This document shows, piece by piece, positions 45,390 through 55,499 of a DNA stretch of 64,000 nucleotides; position 1 is the stretch's first letter, and every line of letters begins with the position of its first letter. Position numbers and translations under genes: made by a program. Source of the stretch: G963675935 sp963719005 (lineage in GTDB: Bacteria; Planctomycetota; Planctomycetia; Pirellulales; Thermoguttaceae); assembly GCA_963719005.1 (NCBI GenBank), contig CAVRAR010000014.1:1364001-1428000 (forward strand). The letters run 5' to 3'. The notes beneath the pieces were generated by a model. That model saw nothing but the letters and a program-made list of their open reading frames with translations, searched no databases and was not told where the DNA came from.

Positions 45390-48013
45390 ATGCTCGACCC
45401 ACAACTCAGCACCGGATTGCCGGGATTGGACCGCGTCTTGCGCGGCGTTCTGCCGGGCGACAATTTCGTCTGGCAGGTGGAATCGCTGGCCGATTTCATG
45501 CCTTTTGCCAAGGCGTTCTGCGAGGCGGCGCTGGCCGAGGGCAAGAAGCTGGTCTATTTCCGCTTCGCCGACCACGAGCCGCTCGTGCCGGAATCGCTCG
45601 AGGCCGACGTCCACGTGCTGCGCGGCAACGAGGAGTTCGAGCCGTTCGTGACCGAGGTTCATCGGGTCGTTCAAGCGGCGGGAGCGGGAACGCATTTCGT
45701 CTTCGATTGCCTTTCGAACCTCGTCGACGTGTGGTTCAGCGACCGGATGCTCGGCAATTTCTTCATGCTGACTTGCCCGGCCATCTCCGAGTGCCAATCG
45801 CTGGCCTACTTCCCGCTGATCCGCCATCGGCACAGTTTTCACGCCTCGGGCCCGATCACCGAAACGACGCAGATCCTGATCGACGTGTTTCGCCATCGGG
45901 GGCGATTCTACATCCATCCGACGAAGGTCGAGCACCGTTTCTCGTCGACGATGAACATGCTGCACCGCTGGGACGGCGACCGCTTCCTGCCGGTGATGGA
46001 AAGCTCGACGACCGCCGAGGTGCTCACCTCGCGGCCCTGGGCAGGGCTGGAATCCGTTCGCCTCCGCCCCGGCGAGTGGACGCGCACGTTCTTCCACGCC
46101 GAGGAGGTTTCCGACAAGGTCCGCCGCGGAAAGCTGCCGGCCGAAGCGGCGCGGCAACTGCTGCCCGAGTTGCTGCGGATGGTGATTTCGCGCGACCAGC
46201 GCGTCATGCCGCTTGGTCGAACGCTATTTCACGCTCCCCGACGTGGTGGAAATCTGGAAACGCATGATCGGCTCCGGGCTGATCGGCGGAAAGTCGGTCG
46301 GCATGTTGTTGGCCCGGGCTATCCTGAGAAACTCCGACCGACGCTGGAACGATCTGCTCGAAGCCCACGATTCGTTCTTCATCGGCTCGAACGTGTTTTG
46401 CTCGTTCATGGTCGAAAACGGCTGCTGGTGGCTGCGGCAGAAGCAGCGCGACCCCGCCACGTTTCTCGACGGCATCGAGGAGACCCGGCGGCTCGTGCTG
46501 GCGGGCCAATTTCCCCAGTATCTCGTCGACGAGTTCGCCGAAATGCTCGATTATTTCGGGCAATCGCCGATCATCGTCCGTTCCAGCAGCCTGCTGGAAG
46601 ACGCCTACGGCAACGCCTTCTCCGGCAAGTACGAGAGCGTGTTCTGCGCCAACCAGGGGCCGCACTCGAAGCGATTGCAGGAATTCCTCTCGGCCGTCAA
46701 GACGATCTACGCCAGCACGATGAGCGAAAAGGCCCTGCGATACCGCGCCCAGCGCGGGCTGTTGGATCGCGACGAGCAGATGTCGCTGCTGGTGCAGCGG
46801 GTCTCCGGCGCCTGCTACGACACCCTGTTCTTCCCGCAAATCGCCGGCGTCGGTCTCTCGCGCAACCCTTACGTCTGGAACGAGTGCATCGATCCCGAGC
46901 GCCGGCGTAGTGCGGCTGGTGTTCGGCTTGGGCACGCGGGCGGTCGATCGCTCGGACGACGACTACACGCGGATCGTCGCCCTGAACGCGCCCGATCGCC
47001 GCCCGGAGGGCGATCTGGATTGCGTGCGGCAGTTCAGCCAGCGCAAGGTCGATCTGATCGATCTGGAGGCGAATCATCTGGTGTCGCGCGATTTCGTCGA
47101 CGTGGCCGCCGCCGGCCCTCATCTGCCGCTGCATATTTTCGCTTCCGCCGACGACGCCGATACCTCCGGCGGTGAAGAGGGGAGCGAGACGCCGAGCAAT
47201 CCGAACCTGGTTCTCACTTTCGACGAGCTGCTCTCGAAGACCCCCTTCATCGGCGACATGCGCGAGATGCTGCGCGTGCTTCAGACGGCTTACGACTATC
47301 CGGTCGATATCGAGTTCACCGCGAATTTCCCCGCGTCGGATCGCTACAAGATCAATCTCGTGCAGTGCCGGCCGCTGCAAGTGGCCGCCGACGGCGGAAC
47401 CGTCGAATTGCCCGAGTCGCTCGATCGCAACGATTGCATTCTCGAAGCCCACGGCGCGGTGATCGGCAAGAGCCGCGTCAACCTGATCGACCGGCTGGTG
47501 TACGTGGCGCCGTCGGTTTACGGGCAGCTTCCGATCCGCGACCGTTACAGCGTGGCTCGGCTGATCGGCCGGCTGTTGCACCTCGACGAGCCGAAGCCGC
47601 CGGAGCAGATCATGCTGATCGGGCCGGGCCGCTGGGGCACCACCACGCCTTCGCTGGGCGTGCCCGTCTCCTTCGCCGAAATCGACACCGCCACCGTGCT
47701 CTGCGAGATCGTCGCCATGCGCGAAGACCTCGTGCCCGACGTCTCGTTGGGAACGCATTTCTTCAACGACCTGGTCGAGATGGACATTCTCTATCTGGCG
47801 CTGTTTCCGGGCCGCAAGGGCAACTCCTGGAACTATGCGTTCTTCGAGCAGACGCCGAACCGCCTGGCGGAACTGCTGCCCAACGACGGGCGATGGTCGG
47901 AAGTGGTCCGGGTGATCGACATGCCCCGCGACGGCGCCACGCTGAAACTCAACGCCAACGCCTTGACGCAGCAGGTGCTCTGCTATCTGGACAAGTCGGG
48001 CCACGTCGTCTAA
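45390..48013 (+). CDS. KaiC-like / PEP-pyruvate-binding (PPDK_N) protein, two frame breaks
   Basis: About 874 residues when joined, from ATG 45390. Residues 1-230 resemble a KaiC/RadA-like RecA fold (STGLPGLDRVLRGVLPGDNF), but the Walker A lysine is missing (LPGDNFVWQ instead of GxxGxGKT), so this domain probably does not hydrolyse ATP. From residue 280 a pyruvate-phosphate-dikinase N-terminal (ATP-grasp) domain follows: GSGLIGGKSVGMLLAR, PIIVRSSSLLEDAYG, FSGKYESVFC, YRAQRGL and a long C-terminal part, MLIGPGRWGTTTPSLG. The phospho-His and PEP-binding domains are absent. Breaks: 46212-46214 (extra T in CTTGGTC) and 46899-46902 (GAGCG-CCGGC, CG lost). Reaction unknown. Confidence 0.7.
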
Positions 48014-48149
48014 GCGTTTCTCACTTCTGCATGGCGTCTTGGGCGCCATGGCCACGCTTCTCGCGGGCATGTTTCTCGCAGGGGACGCCGCATGGCCACG
48101 CAATGCGGCCACGGCACCCCGCTAGACTTCTCTTGCACGCGCTCGGAGG

Positions 48150-48226
48150 GAAAAAGGGGACAGGTCCAATTTGCCGGAACGGCCCGGAGGGTGCTTCGCA
48201 CAAATTGGACCTGTCCCCTTTTTCCC
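48150..48226. repeat. 78-bp palindromic repeat, copy 1 (GGGGACAGGTCCAATTTG family)
   Basis: AAAAAGGGGACAGGTCCAA... inverted as ...TTGGACCTGTCCCCTTTTT, with a central GGAACGGCCCGGAGGGTGC. The same sequence recurs at 49363-49440 in the same orientation with no difference that I can see. The 320 bp between 48014 and 48333 otherwise holds no gene. Confidence 0.85.
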
Positions 48227-48333
48227 GCTCCAGACGGCTGGTGATGGGCTGGCGGATCAAACGGGGATTACCAGGTAGACAGCGACCCCATCTTCCCAAT
48301 TCCTCAACACCCCAAGAATAAAGGAAACGTCCC

Positions 48334-49188
48334 ATGAGACACCTAATCGGCACCGCCGTAGGTATTGGTCTTTCGCTGGCCTGCGGTCTCTCGAATGCCG
48401 GCAGTCCGCATAGCGTTCCCCATGGCGGCGGCCATGTTTCGCATTCGGTCCACACGGGCCACCCTTCCACTGCTGTCCGTTCGGCCTATGCCCGGAGCCA
48501 TGCTCTTACCGGGCATTCCCATCATGGCTCCTATCTTGACCCCCATCATGGTATGCACTATTCCCACGGCCATCTAGTTGTCGTGGCTGCCGGTGTGGGG
48601 ACTGGCACCCGATCACTCCCCAACAGTTACGCCGACGCCCTGGAGGCATGGGACCAACACGATCTTGCCATGTCCCAGGCTGCCATCAACTGGCAAATCG
48701 CCAAGAGCATGGCGATTCAGAACCAACGGGAGGCGGCCAAAGCACGCGACGAAGCTCGTCGAATGAACGCAGCCCGATATCGAGCTCAGCAGGCCGAGCG
48801 CCTGCTGGCCAGACGCCGTCCAGCCGACGAGAACGGTCTTCCCGCAATCCCAGCCATGCTGCAACTGCCGCCCAACCAAATCGATCGCCAGACGGGCAAG
48901 ATTTGCTGGCCGAGGACGCTGCAAGGCAGGGCGTTTGACGCCGCTCGCCGCGGACTGGAGGGACTTGCCGCCGCGGGCCACCAGGCTTCCCGCGACCCCG
49001 TTAAGAATGGCAGCCGTGAAATCCGGGAGCGGATCGAGGAGATCAAGGATCAGTTGAGGGAGCAGATTAACGAAATGCCACCCATGGAGTACATTGCCGC
49101 ACAGAAGTTCCTCGACGGCTTGGTCGGCGCAGTTGCGATTCCAAGTCACAAAGTTCGACCAGGTGACGGACTCGCAGAGCAACCGTAA
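48334..49188 (+). CDS. Exported His-rich hypothetical protein
   Basis: 284 residues, ATG 48334 with AAAGGAAAC upstream. Signal peptide residues 1-22 (GIGLSLACGLSNAG). Residues 23-85 are very rich in His, Gly and Ser (HGGGHVSHSVHTGH, SHHGSYLDPHHGMHYSHGH), a likely metal-binding segment. Residues 100-170 form a long charged helix (AINWQIAKSMAIQNQREAAK) and the C-terminal third is helical and polar (REIRERIEEIKDQLREQINE). I do not recognise the family, although planctomycete secreted proteins with such helices are common. The gene lies between two identical palindromic repeats. Confidence 0.6.
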   Translation: MRHLIGTAVGIGLSLACGLSNAGSPHSVPHGGGHVSHSVHTGHPSTAVRSAYARSHALTGHSHHGSYLDPHHGMHYSHGHLVVVAAGVGTGTRSLPNSYADALEAWDQHDLAMSQAAINWQIAKSMAIQNQREAAKARDEARRMNAARYRAQQAERLLARRRPADENGLPAIPAMLQLPPNQIDRQTGKICWPRTLQGRAFDAARRGLEGLAAAGHQASRDPVKNGSREIRERIEEIKDQLREQINEMPPMEYIAAQKFLDGLVGAVAIPSHKVRPGDGLAEQP

Positions 49189-49498
49189 GGACTCGCCGGA
49201 ACAGGATTGATTCAGCACAGCGGGGCGAGTGATGCCGCCACGCACCCCAGATTACGCACTCTTCCCATATCTCCTGACAACCGCACGAATCAGTGTGGAA
49301 CCTTTCCGCGATCCCCGCTACACTATGGCGGCGTGTCTAAATGCCCTTGCACGATCTCGGGAGGGAAAAAGGGGACAGGTCCAATTTGCCGGAACGGCCC
49401 GGAGGGTGCTTCGCACAAATTGGACCTGTCCCCTTTTTCCCAGGATCACGCAAGTCTATTTAGCTTTCCGCTCTTGCCCCGTCAGCATGGAGGTGGCG
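49189..49498. other. Intergenic stretch holding palindromic repeat copy 2
   Basis: 310 bp with no gene. It holds the 78-bp repeat at 49363-49440 and the ribosome binding site GGAGG (49489-49493) of the next gene. The frame of the SbcD-like gene is open through this stretch, but the reading is of the repeat and not protein-like. Confidence 0.5.
49363..49440. repeat. 78-bp palindromic repeat, copy 2
   Basis: Same sequence and orientation as 48150-48226, and the similarity extends about 17 bp to the left (CTTGCACG...CTCGG). The pair brackets the His-rich protein gene with 1.2 kb between copies. Confidence 0.85.
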
Positions 49499-50893
49499 AT
49501 GTCTGGTTGGCCGTTTCGTTTCATCCATGCCAGCGACCTCCACCTGGAACGGCCGCTGATGGGCGTGGCCGAAGTGCCCGACCATCTCCGCGATCTGTTT
49601 CTCGAAGCCCCCTACACGGCGGCGCGACGGGTGTTCGACGCGGCATTAGTCGAGGATGTCAAATTCGTAGTTCTTTCGGGCGGTGTCGTTGCGCCGGGAG
49701 GTTCCGGTCCGCGGGGACCGTTGTTCCTGGCCGAGCAGTTCACCCGGCTGGCGGAACGGGGGATCGCCGTCTATTGGGCCGGCTCGGCGACCGATCCGCC
49801 GGAGGTCTGGCCGGCGTCCGTCCGGCTGCCGCAAAATGTTCATGTTTTCCCTCGGGGTCGAATCGAGGAACTGGTGGTGCAGGGCGATGGCGGGGCGAAC
49901 GTGAAGGGAAGCGTCAAGGGGGACAGTCCCATTTTCGCCGAGACGAAAATCGGGACAGTCCCCGACACGAAAACTGGGACAGTCCCCGGGCCGCTGGCGC
50001 GAGTGGCGGGCGTCAGTCGCGATGAGCGGCGACCCTGGCAGCCCACCGACTTCCAATCCGATCCCGCCGGTCTGTACACGATTGTCGTCGCCCACGGCCA
50101 GCCCGATCTAGCGGTGCTGCCAACCCGCGGGATTCACTATTGGGCCTTGGGCGGGCGGCACGATCGAAGCACGCCGCTGTGCGCCGCTGCCGGCGGCGTT
50201 TTGCACGCCAGCTTGGAGACCGCCCCGGTTTTGCCGCAATCATCGGGCACTTCGCAAGTGGCCCATTATTGCGGCACGCCACAAGGCCGGCGGCCCGAGG
50301 AGTGCGGCATTCACGGCTGCACGCTGGTGCAAGTCGACGAACAACGCCAGACGCGAACCAGCCTGATTCCGACCGACTCGGCGCGTTGGATCGGCGAGCG
50401 GCTGCTGATTGACGAAACCACGACGGCCGAGGAGTTGGAATCGCGGCTCCGCGAGCGCATGCACGCGCTGTTGGAAGCGACGCCGGCGGTGGCCCTGCTG
50501 ATCTCGTGGACGATCGCCGGCCGCGGCCCGCTGCTGGGCTCGCTGCGGCGCGGGGACGCGGCCGACGGGCTGCTCGATCGGCTCCGCGGCGACTACGGCT
50601 ATCGACAGCCGGCCGCGTGGAGCGTGGCGATCGAGGTCGAGCTGTCCGAAACGCTGCCGCCCGAATGGTACGAACAGGAGACGATTCGCGGCGACTTTCT
50701 GCGGGCGATTCGCCAGTTGCAGATGAACCCCGACGAGCCGCTGGCGTTGGAGCAATACCTGGCCGAGGCGCATCGGGCGGGCACGCTGGCCGCGGCGGTC
50801 GCCTTTCCCGGCAAGACGGCCCGCGACGGCGTTTTACGCGAGGCGGCGGCGCTGGGCGTCGATCTGCTCAGCGGCGAGGAGGCCCAGGCATGA
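49499..50893 (+). CDS. SbcD-like metallophosphoesterase with degenerate metal sites
   Basis: 464 residues from ATG 49499 (GGAGG 5 bp upstream). RFIHASDLHLERPL has the first metallophosphoesterase motif (D-x-H). The second motif, normally GDxxD, reads VLSGGVVAP, so the bridging Asp is lost, and no GNH(D/E) block is clear (YWAGSATDPPEVW at that place). Later IVVAHGQPDLA and HYWALGGRHDRS resemble the third and fourth motifs. A 69-bp palindromic insert (49918-49987) adds 23 in-frame residues including GDSPIFAETKIGTVP. It couples (ATGA) to an SbcC-like ATPase. Probably a DNA-repair nuclease complex in which this subunit may be inactive. Confidence 0.75.
   Translation: MSGWPFRFIHASDLHLERPLMGVAEVPDHLRDLFLEAPYTAARRVFDAALVEDVKFVVLSGGVVAPGGSGPRGPLFLAEQFTRLAERGIAVYWAGSATDPPEVWPASVRLPQNVHVFPRGRIEELVVQGDGGANVKGSVKGDSPIFAETKIGTVPDTKTGTVPGPLARVAGVSRDERRPWQPTDFQSDPAGLYTIVVAHGQPDLAVLPTRGIHYWALGGRHDRSTPLCAAAGGVLHASLETAPVLPQSSGTSQVAHYCGTPQGRRPEECGIHGCTLVQVDEQRQTRTSLIPTDSARWIGERLLIDETTTAEELESRLRERMHALLEATPAVALLISWTIAGRGPLLGSLRRGDAADGLLDRLRGDYGYRQPAAWSVAIEVELSETLPPEWYEQETIRGDFLRAIRQLQMNPDEPLALEQYLAEAHRAGTLAAAVAFPGKTARDGVLREAAALGVDLLSGEEAQA
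49918..49987. repeat. 45-bp palindromic repeat plus a half copy, inside the SbcD-like gene
   Basis: GGGGACAGTCCCATTTTCG ... GGGACAGTCCCC as at 11407, followed by a 24-bp partial copy (GACACGAAAACTGGGACAGT...). The lengths (45 + 24) are multiples of three; the frame stays open and reads GDSPIFAETKIGTVP then DTKTGTVP. Confidence 0.85.
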
Positions 50894-53800
50894 AAATCAC
50901 GAACCTCGACGTCGATGGCTACGGCGTTTGGAGCGGCCTGCGGATCGAACGCTTCTCCGACGCCCTGAACGTCTTCTACGGGCCGAACGAGGCCGGCAAA
51001 ACGACGCTGCTGCAATTCATCCGCTCGATGCTCTACGGCTTTTCGCCGCAGCGGCAGCGAGTATTTGCCGCCGCTGCATGGCGGACGGCCCGGCGGAACG
51101 CTCGACGTGGCCGGACCGCACGGCCGCTTCCAGATCAGCCGCCACGATTCGGCCGCCGACGGCACGCCGGGCGAGCAGCTTACGCTGACCGCTCCCGACG
51201 GCACCCGGCAGGGCGAGCATTTCGTCAAGGTGCTGCTGTCGAACGTCGACGAAACGGTCTTCAACAACGTCTTCGCCGTCGGCCTGCGCGAAATCCAGGA
51301 GTTGGCCACGCTCGGCGACACCGAAGCAGCCGAACTGCTCTACAATCTCACCGCCGGGCTGGATCGCGTCTCGCTGGTCGAGGTGTTGCAGGAGTTGGAC
51401 GGCCTCGCGCAACCGCATCCTCGACGCCGCCGGCCGGCCGTGCCAGGTGCTGCAACTGCTGGCCGATTATGAGAAGCTTCGGGCGGAGATCGACGAGCTT
51501 GGCCGCGGTCGGCCATCGCTACGGTCACGTGGCCGCCGAACGCGAGCAACTGCACGCGGAAATCACGCAACTCGAAGAAGAAGCCAATCGCATCGAGCGG
51601 CTTGCCCGCGTGACCGACCTGGCCCTGGCGGTGCGCGACCGCTGGACGCAGCGGGCCGCGCTCGACGAGCAATTGTCGGCGATCGGGCCGCTGAAGATCA
51701 TGCCGGAAGCGGCCGTCGAGCGGCTCGACGCCCTCAACGCCCGAATCCAGAAGCACCAGGAACACCTCGACCGCTTCGCCCGGCAGAGCGAGGCGCTTGC
51801 GGAGCGAATTCGCCGGGCTGGCCGTCAACGAGTCGCTCTGGCGTCAGGCCGCGCGGATCGAGGCGTTCAAGGAACAAGAGCCGTGGATCGCGCAGTTGCA
51901 GGGCCAGATCGGCGAGCTGGAGAAGGAAATCGCCGGCCTCGGCGCGGAATTGACCGCCGAGAGCGAGCGGCTGGGGCTGGGCGCTGAGAGCGTCAAAGAG
52001 TGCGGCGAAGGGGACAGTCCCATTTTCGCTGACACGAAAATCGGGACAGTCCCCCTGCTGCCGGAGATTTCGGCCAAGCGGCTTGCGTCGCTTCGATTGC
52101 CGGCCAAGTTGGTGCAACAGGCGCGACGGCGATTGCAGGAGGCGCGGCAAGCGGCCGCGCGGGCCGCCGACAACGTTCACGCGCTCGCCGAGCAGATCGA
52201 AACGGCCCTGGCCGAGCATGGCCAATCGAACCTGACTTCCGCCCTGGACGCCGCGGGCAATCTCGTCTCGCAGTACCGCCGCCGCGTGCAGATCGACGAG
52301 CGGCTCGACCAGTTGGCTCGCCATCGGACCGAACTGGAGGAGCGGAGCCGCAATTGCAGCGACCGGCAACTGCTGCCCGTCAATACGTTGGTCTGGACTT
52401 GGCGCCATGTTCGTCGTCGGCATGGTGCTTGGTGCTGGCGGGGCTCTTCCTGTCGGGCCCGATCACCGGCGGGATCGGCTGGGGATTGGTAGTGGTGGGG
52501 CTTGGCGGCATCGGGGCGGCCGTCGGCAGCAAGACGTTGATCGAACGCTCGAACGCCAAGCAACTCGAAGCCTGCCAGAAGCAACTCGCCACGCTGAAAT
52601 CGCAGGTCGAGCAGACCGAGGACGACCGCGATACTTTGGACGCCCAACTGCCGCGCGGCGGAGGGCCGATCGTCAGCCGGCTTCAGACCGCGGAGAGCGA
52701 CTTGGCTGCCTTGGAGGCAATCGCGCTCGCAGGACGCCCGGCGCGCCGCAGCACAGCAAGACGCCGACGTCGCCGCACGCCGGGCGGACGAGGCGGAGCA
52801 GTCGCTCAAGACCGCGCGACGACGCTGGCGCGAGGCGCTGGCCGCGGCGGGACTTCCCGAACACAATCGCCCCGAAACAGGCTCGCCGGCTGGTCGAGCG
52901 CGGCGATTGGATCGCCGAAACGCAGCGGCGTCTTGCGCAGCGCCGCGAGGAAGCTCGCCCGGCGGCAAGCGGAATTGGATTCCTTCGCGGCCCGGGTCGT
53001 TCAACTTGCCGCGGATGCAGGGGTGTCGCTCGCCTCGCTCACCTTGCTCGACCAGTTGAGCGAGCTTGCCGAGGCCGCCGCGCGGCAGGCGACGTTTGTC
53101 GAGCGCCGCGAGGAGATTCGCCGTCAAGCGGCGGCGCCTTCGTGCCGGACAAAGCAAGCACGAGGAGGCGATCGGCCGCCAGAAACACCGCCGCCGGCAG
53201 TTGTTCATCGAGGTCGGCGTCAAGGACGAGCAGGAGTTCCGCCAGCGGGCGTTGGAGTGCGCCAGGACCGACGTGCTGCGGCGGCAACGCGAGGCGGTCG
53301 CCCACGACATCGAAGCGGCGCTGGCCTCGCAATGCTCCGAAGACGCAATTCGACAGCAGTTGGAAGCCGACTATCCCGGCCTGCTCGAGGGGCGATCGGG
53401 CGAGTTGCGGCAGCGGCTGGCCGGCATCCAGGAGCAACTGCACGGGCTGCTGGAGAAGCGCGGCCGGCTGAGCGGGCAATTGGAATCGCTGGCCGCCGAC
53501 CGGCGAATGGCCTCGAAGCAACTCGATCTGGCCGTGCTGGAAAAGCGGCTCGAAGACGCCGTGCACCGTTGGCAAGTGCTGGCCACAACCTGCCGCATCC
53601 TCGACGTGATCCGCGAGGCCTACCAGCAGCATCGCCAGCCGGAGACGTTGCAGGAGGCATCCGTCTATCTCGACCGGCTGACGCAAGGGCATTACCGGCG
53701 GGTGTGGACGCCGCTGGGCGATCGCTCGCTGCGGGTTGACGACGCCGAGGGGCGAGCCTTGCCGGTCGAGTCGCTCAGCCGCGGCACGCGCGAGCAGCTT

Positions 53801-54295
53801 TTCCTGAGTCTGCGGCTGGCCTTGGCGAGTTCGTACGCCCGGCGAGGGTCGCCGCTGCCGCTGGTGCTCGACGACGTGCTGGTGAACTTCGACGCCGAGC
53901 GGGCGAAGGCGGCGGCCGCCGTTTTGCGCGATTTCGCCGCCGAAGGGCATCAACTGCTCGTCTTCACCTGCCACGAACACATCCTCAAGTTGTTCAAGTC
54001 GCTGAAGGTTCCGGTCAGCCAATTGCCCAACAACGCCGAGCCCGGCCCGGCGGTCATCGTGTTGCGGCCGCAGGGCGACGATGACGAGAAACCGAAGCGC
54101 GAGAAGCCGCCGCGTCCGCGGCGCAAGACGGCGGCCAAGCAAGAGATACCCGGGCCGGATGACGACGGATTCCGCGAGGACGGCGGGGAAGAGGAGATCG
54201 GGGACGTGGACGAAGTCGCCGACGAGGACGATTCGCTCTGGGAAGGCGAAGAGGACGAGAGATTCGGCGAGCTCGACGACAGCGCGGCGGCGTAA
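50890..54295 (+). CDS. SbcC/YhaN-like SMC-type ATPase, several frame breaks
   Basis: About 1135 residues when joined. N-terminus ITNLDVDGYGVWSGLRI with Walker A VFYGPNEAGKTTLLQF (AAA_27, YhaN-like). Then VKVLLSNVDETVFNNVFAVG, long coiled coil, a short membrane-like Gly-rich segment near 52440-52530 (LAGLFLSGPITGG), more coiled coil, and a C-terminal ATPase lobe with VESLSRGTREQLFLSLRLA (signature) and PLVLDDVLVNFD (Walker B). The last 90 residues are acidic. Breaks at 51058 (CAGCG-AGT), 51406-51412 (CTCGCG-CAAC) and near 51808 (GAGCG-AATTC) are CG losses; 51498-51501 has an extra T; others lie near 52420 and 53130. A 45-bp palindrome at 52010 is in frame. Confidence 0.8.
52010..52054. repeat. 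45-bp palindromic repeat inside the SbcC-like gene
   Basis: Same unit as at 11407 and 49918; read in frame as GDSPIFADTKIGTVP within the coiled-coil region. Confidence 0.85.
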
Positions 54296-54345
54296 GAACC
54301 TTAGTTTTGCCTAAACCGCCGCATCACATCCCGACCCTACCCGCC

Positions 54346-54422
54346 GTGTGCCACTGCTTGGAACAAGCAGTGCCGGGGCAGCAGGTTACGCCCCACACTG
54401 CTTCTGCGAAGCAGTGGCACAC
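54346..54422. repeat. Palindromic repeat (GTGTGCCACTGCTT family)
   Basis: GTGTGCCACTGCTT (54346-54359) is inverted at 54409-54422, and each half forms its own hairpin (CACTGCTT...AAGCAGTG). It separates the convergent ends of the SbcC-like and SGNH genes and could stop transcription from both sides. Confidence 0.75.
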
Positions 54423-54458
54423 TGGTGGCCAATATCGCTGCACGGCGAGAAATGCGGG

Positions 54459-55499
54459 CTAATCTTTCGCCGGGAGCAGCCCTCGGCGCTTCAGGAATTG
54501 CAGGATCGCCTCGGCGGCGTAGCGATGCCCTTGGTCGTTGGGATGGTAGAGGTCGCGGCCGAGGGCCGAGAGACGGCCGTGCCGGCGCAACTGCGGCAGG
54601 AGATCGAGGTACTCCACGCCGATCGCGTCCAACAGGCCCTTCACGTACGTCAATTCGGTCTGTGCGTTGCCGTCGTCGAACAACGGGAACAGAACGACGA
54701 AGAACGGAATCCGCGTGGTGCGCGAGTTGTCGCGAAACCAAACAAACGCCGTCCGCTGTTGGTCGTTGCCGGGCAACTGAACGCCGCCGTTGAGGCTCGG
54801 CGAGTCGGAGGTGTGATCCCGCAAGAGCCAGAGAAGCCGCGATTGAAGGAAACCGGCTCCGTCGCCGGAGAAATCCGGCCGCCCTACGCGCGTTCCCACC
54901 AGCTCGTACTCCGGCCACTCGTTGTTGGGCCACGGCCGGCCCGGATCTCTTTTCTTCAACGACATCACGTCGGCGTCGTTCGAGCAGCATTCCAAGAGGA
55001 GCACGTCGGTCTGAATCTGCCGCCAGCCGTCGCGATAAAAATGCATCTCTTGCCACGTGTTGTATCCGCCGACGCCCAACGGCAGCACCTCGACCTTCCG
55101 GCCGGGCAGTTCCTTCGCGACCGCGGAGCGGAGAAAATCGGTGTAGTTGACGAATCCCGGCAGGTTCCACTCCTCGGTCAGCGAATCGCCCACGGCCACG
55201 ACGCGGAACGTATCGGCCGGCTTGCGGAAGGAGAACTTCCGCAGCCGGTTGTCGGGGTAATGCACCGCCAGCGAACCCTTCCCGTCCGTCTCGAAGCCGC
55301 TGAAGGTGTAGTAAAGCGGGGAGTCAGGGTTCAGCGTCGGGCTGAAGTAGCCGGAGTTTCGCTGGATCGTATAGCGGATCGTAGTCCTCGGCGGGAAGAA
55401 GATCCGTGCGGCGATCTCCGCAGCCAGGAGCGCGAAGAACACGCCCGCCACGGCGGCCGCCAGGCGAAAGAGCCATTTCTTGACTTTCGGCGCGTTCAT
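54459..55499 (-). CDS. Membrane-anchored SGNH/GDSL hydrolase
   Basis: 346 residues from the ATG at the complement of 55497-55499; the frame is open to 55667 but that part is unlike protein. Residues 6-30 are a membrane anchor (LFRLAAAVAGVFFALLAAEI). The SGNH blocks are present: block I VVAVGDSLTEEW (nucleophile Ser), block II Gly in LGVGGYNTWQE, block III Asn in LLECCSNDADVM, and block V LYHPNDQGH with Asp and His. It is probably an O-acetyl esterase or lipase-like enzyme acting at the periplasmic face, perhaps on polysaccharide. It is monocistronic with repeats at both ends. Confidence 0.8.
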   Translation of the reverse strand: MNAPKVKKWLFRLAAAVAGVFFALLAAEIAARIFFPPRTTIRYTIQRNSGYFSPTLNPDSPLYYTFSGFETDGKGSLAVHYPDNRLRKFSFRKPADTFRVVAVGDSLTEEWNLPGFVNYTDFLRSAVAKELPGRKVEVLPLGVGGYNTWQEMHFYRDGWRQIQTDVLLLECCSNDADVMSLKKRDPGRPWPNNEWPEYELVGTRVGRPDFSGDGAGFLQSRLLWLLRDHTSDSPSLNGGVQLPGNDQQRTAFVWFRDNSRTTRIPFFVVLFPLFDDGNAQTELTYVKGLLDAIGVEYLDLLPQLRRHGRLSALGRDLYHPNDQGHRYAAEAILQFLKRRGLLPAKD

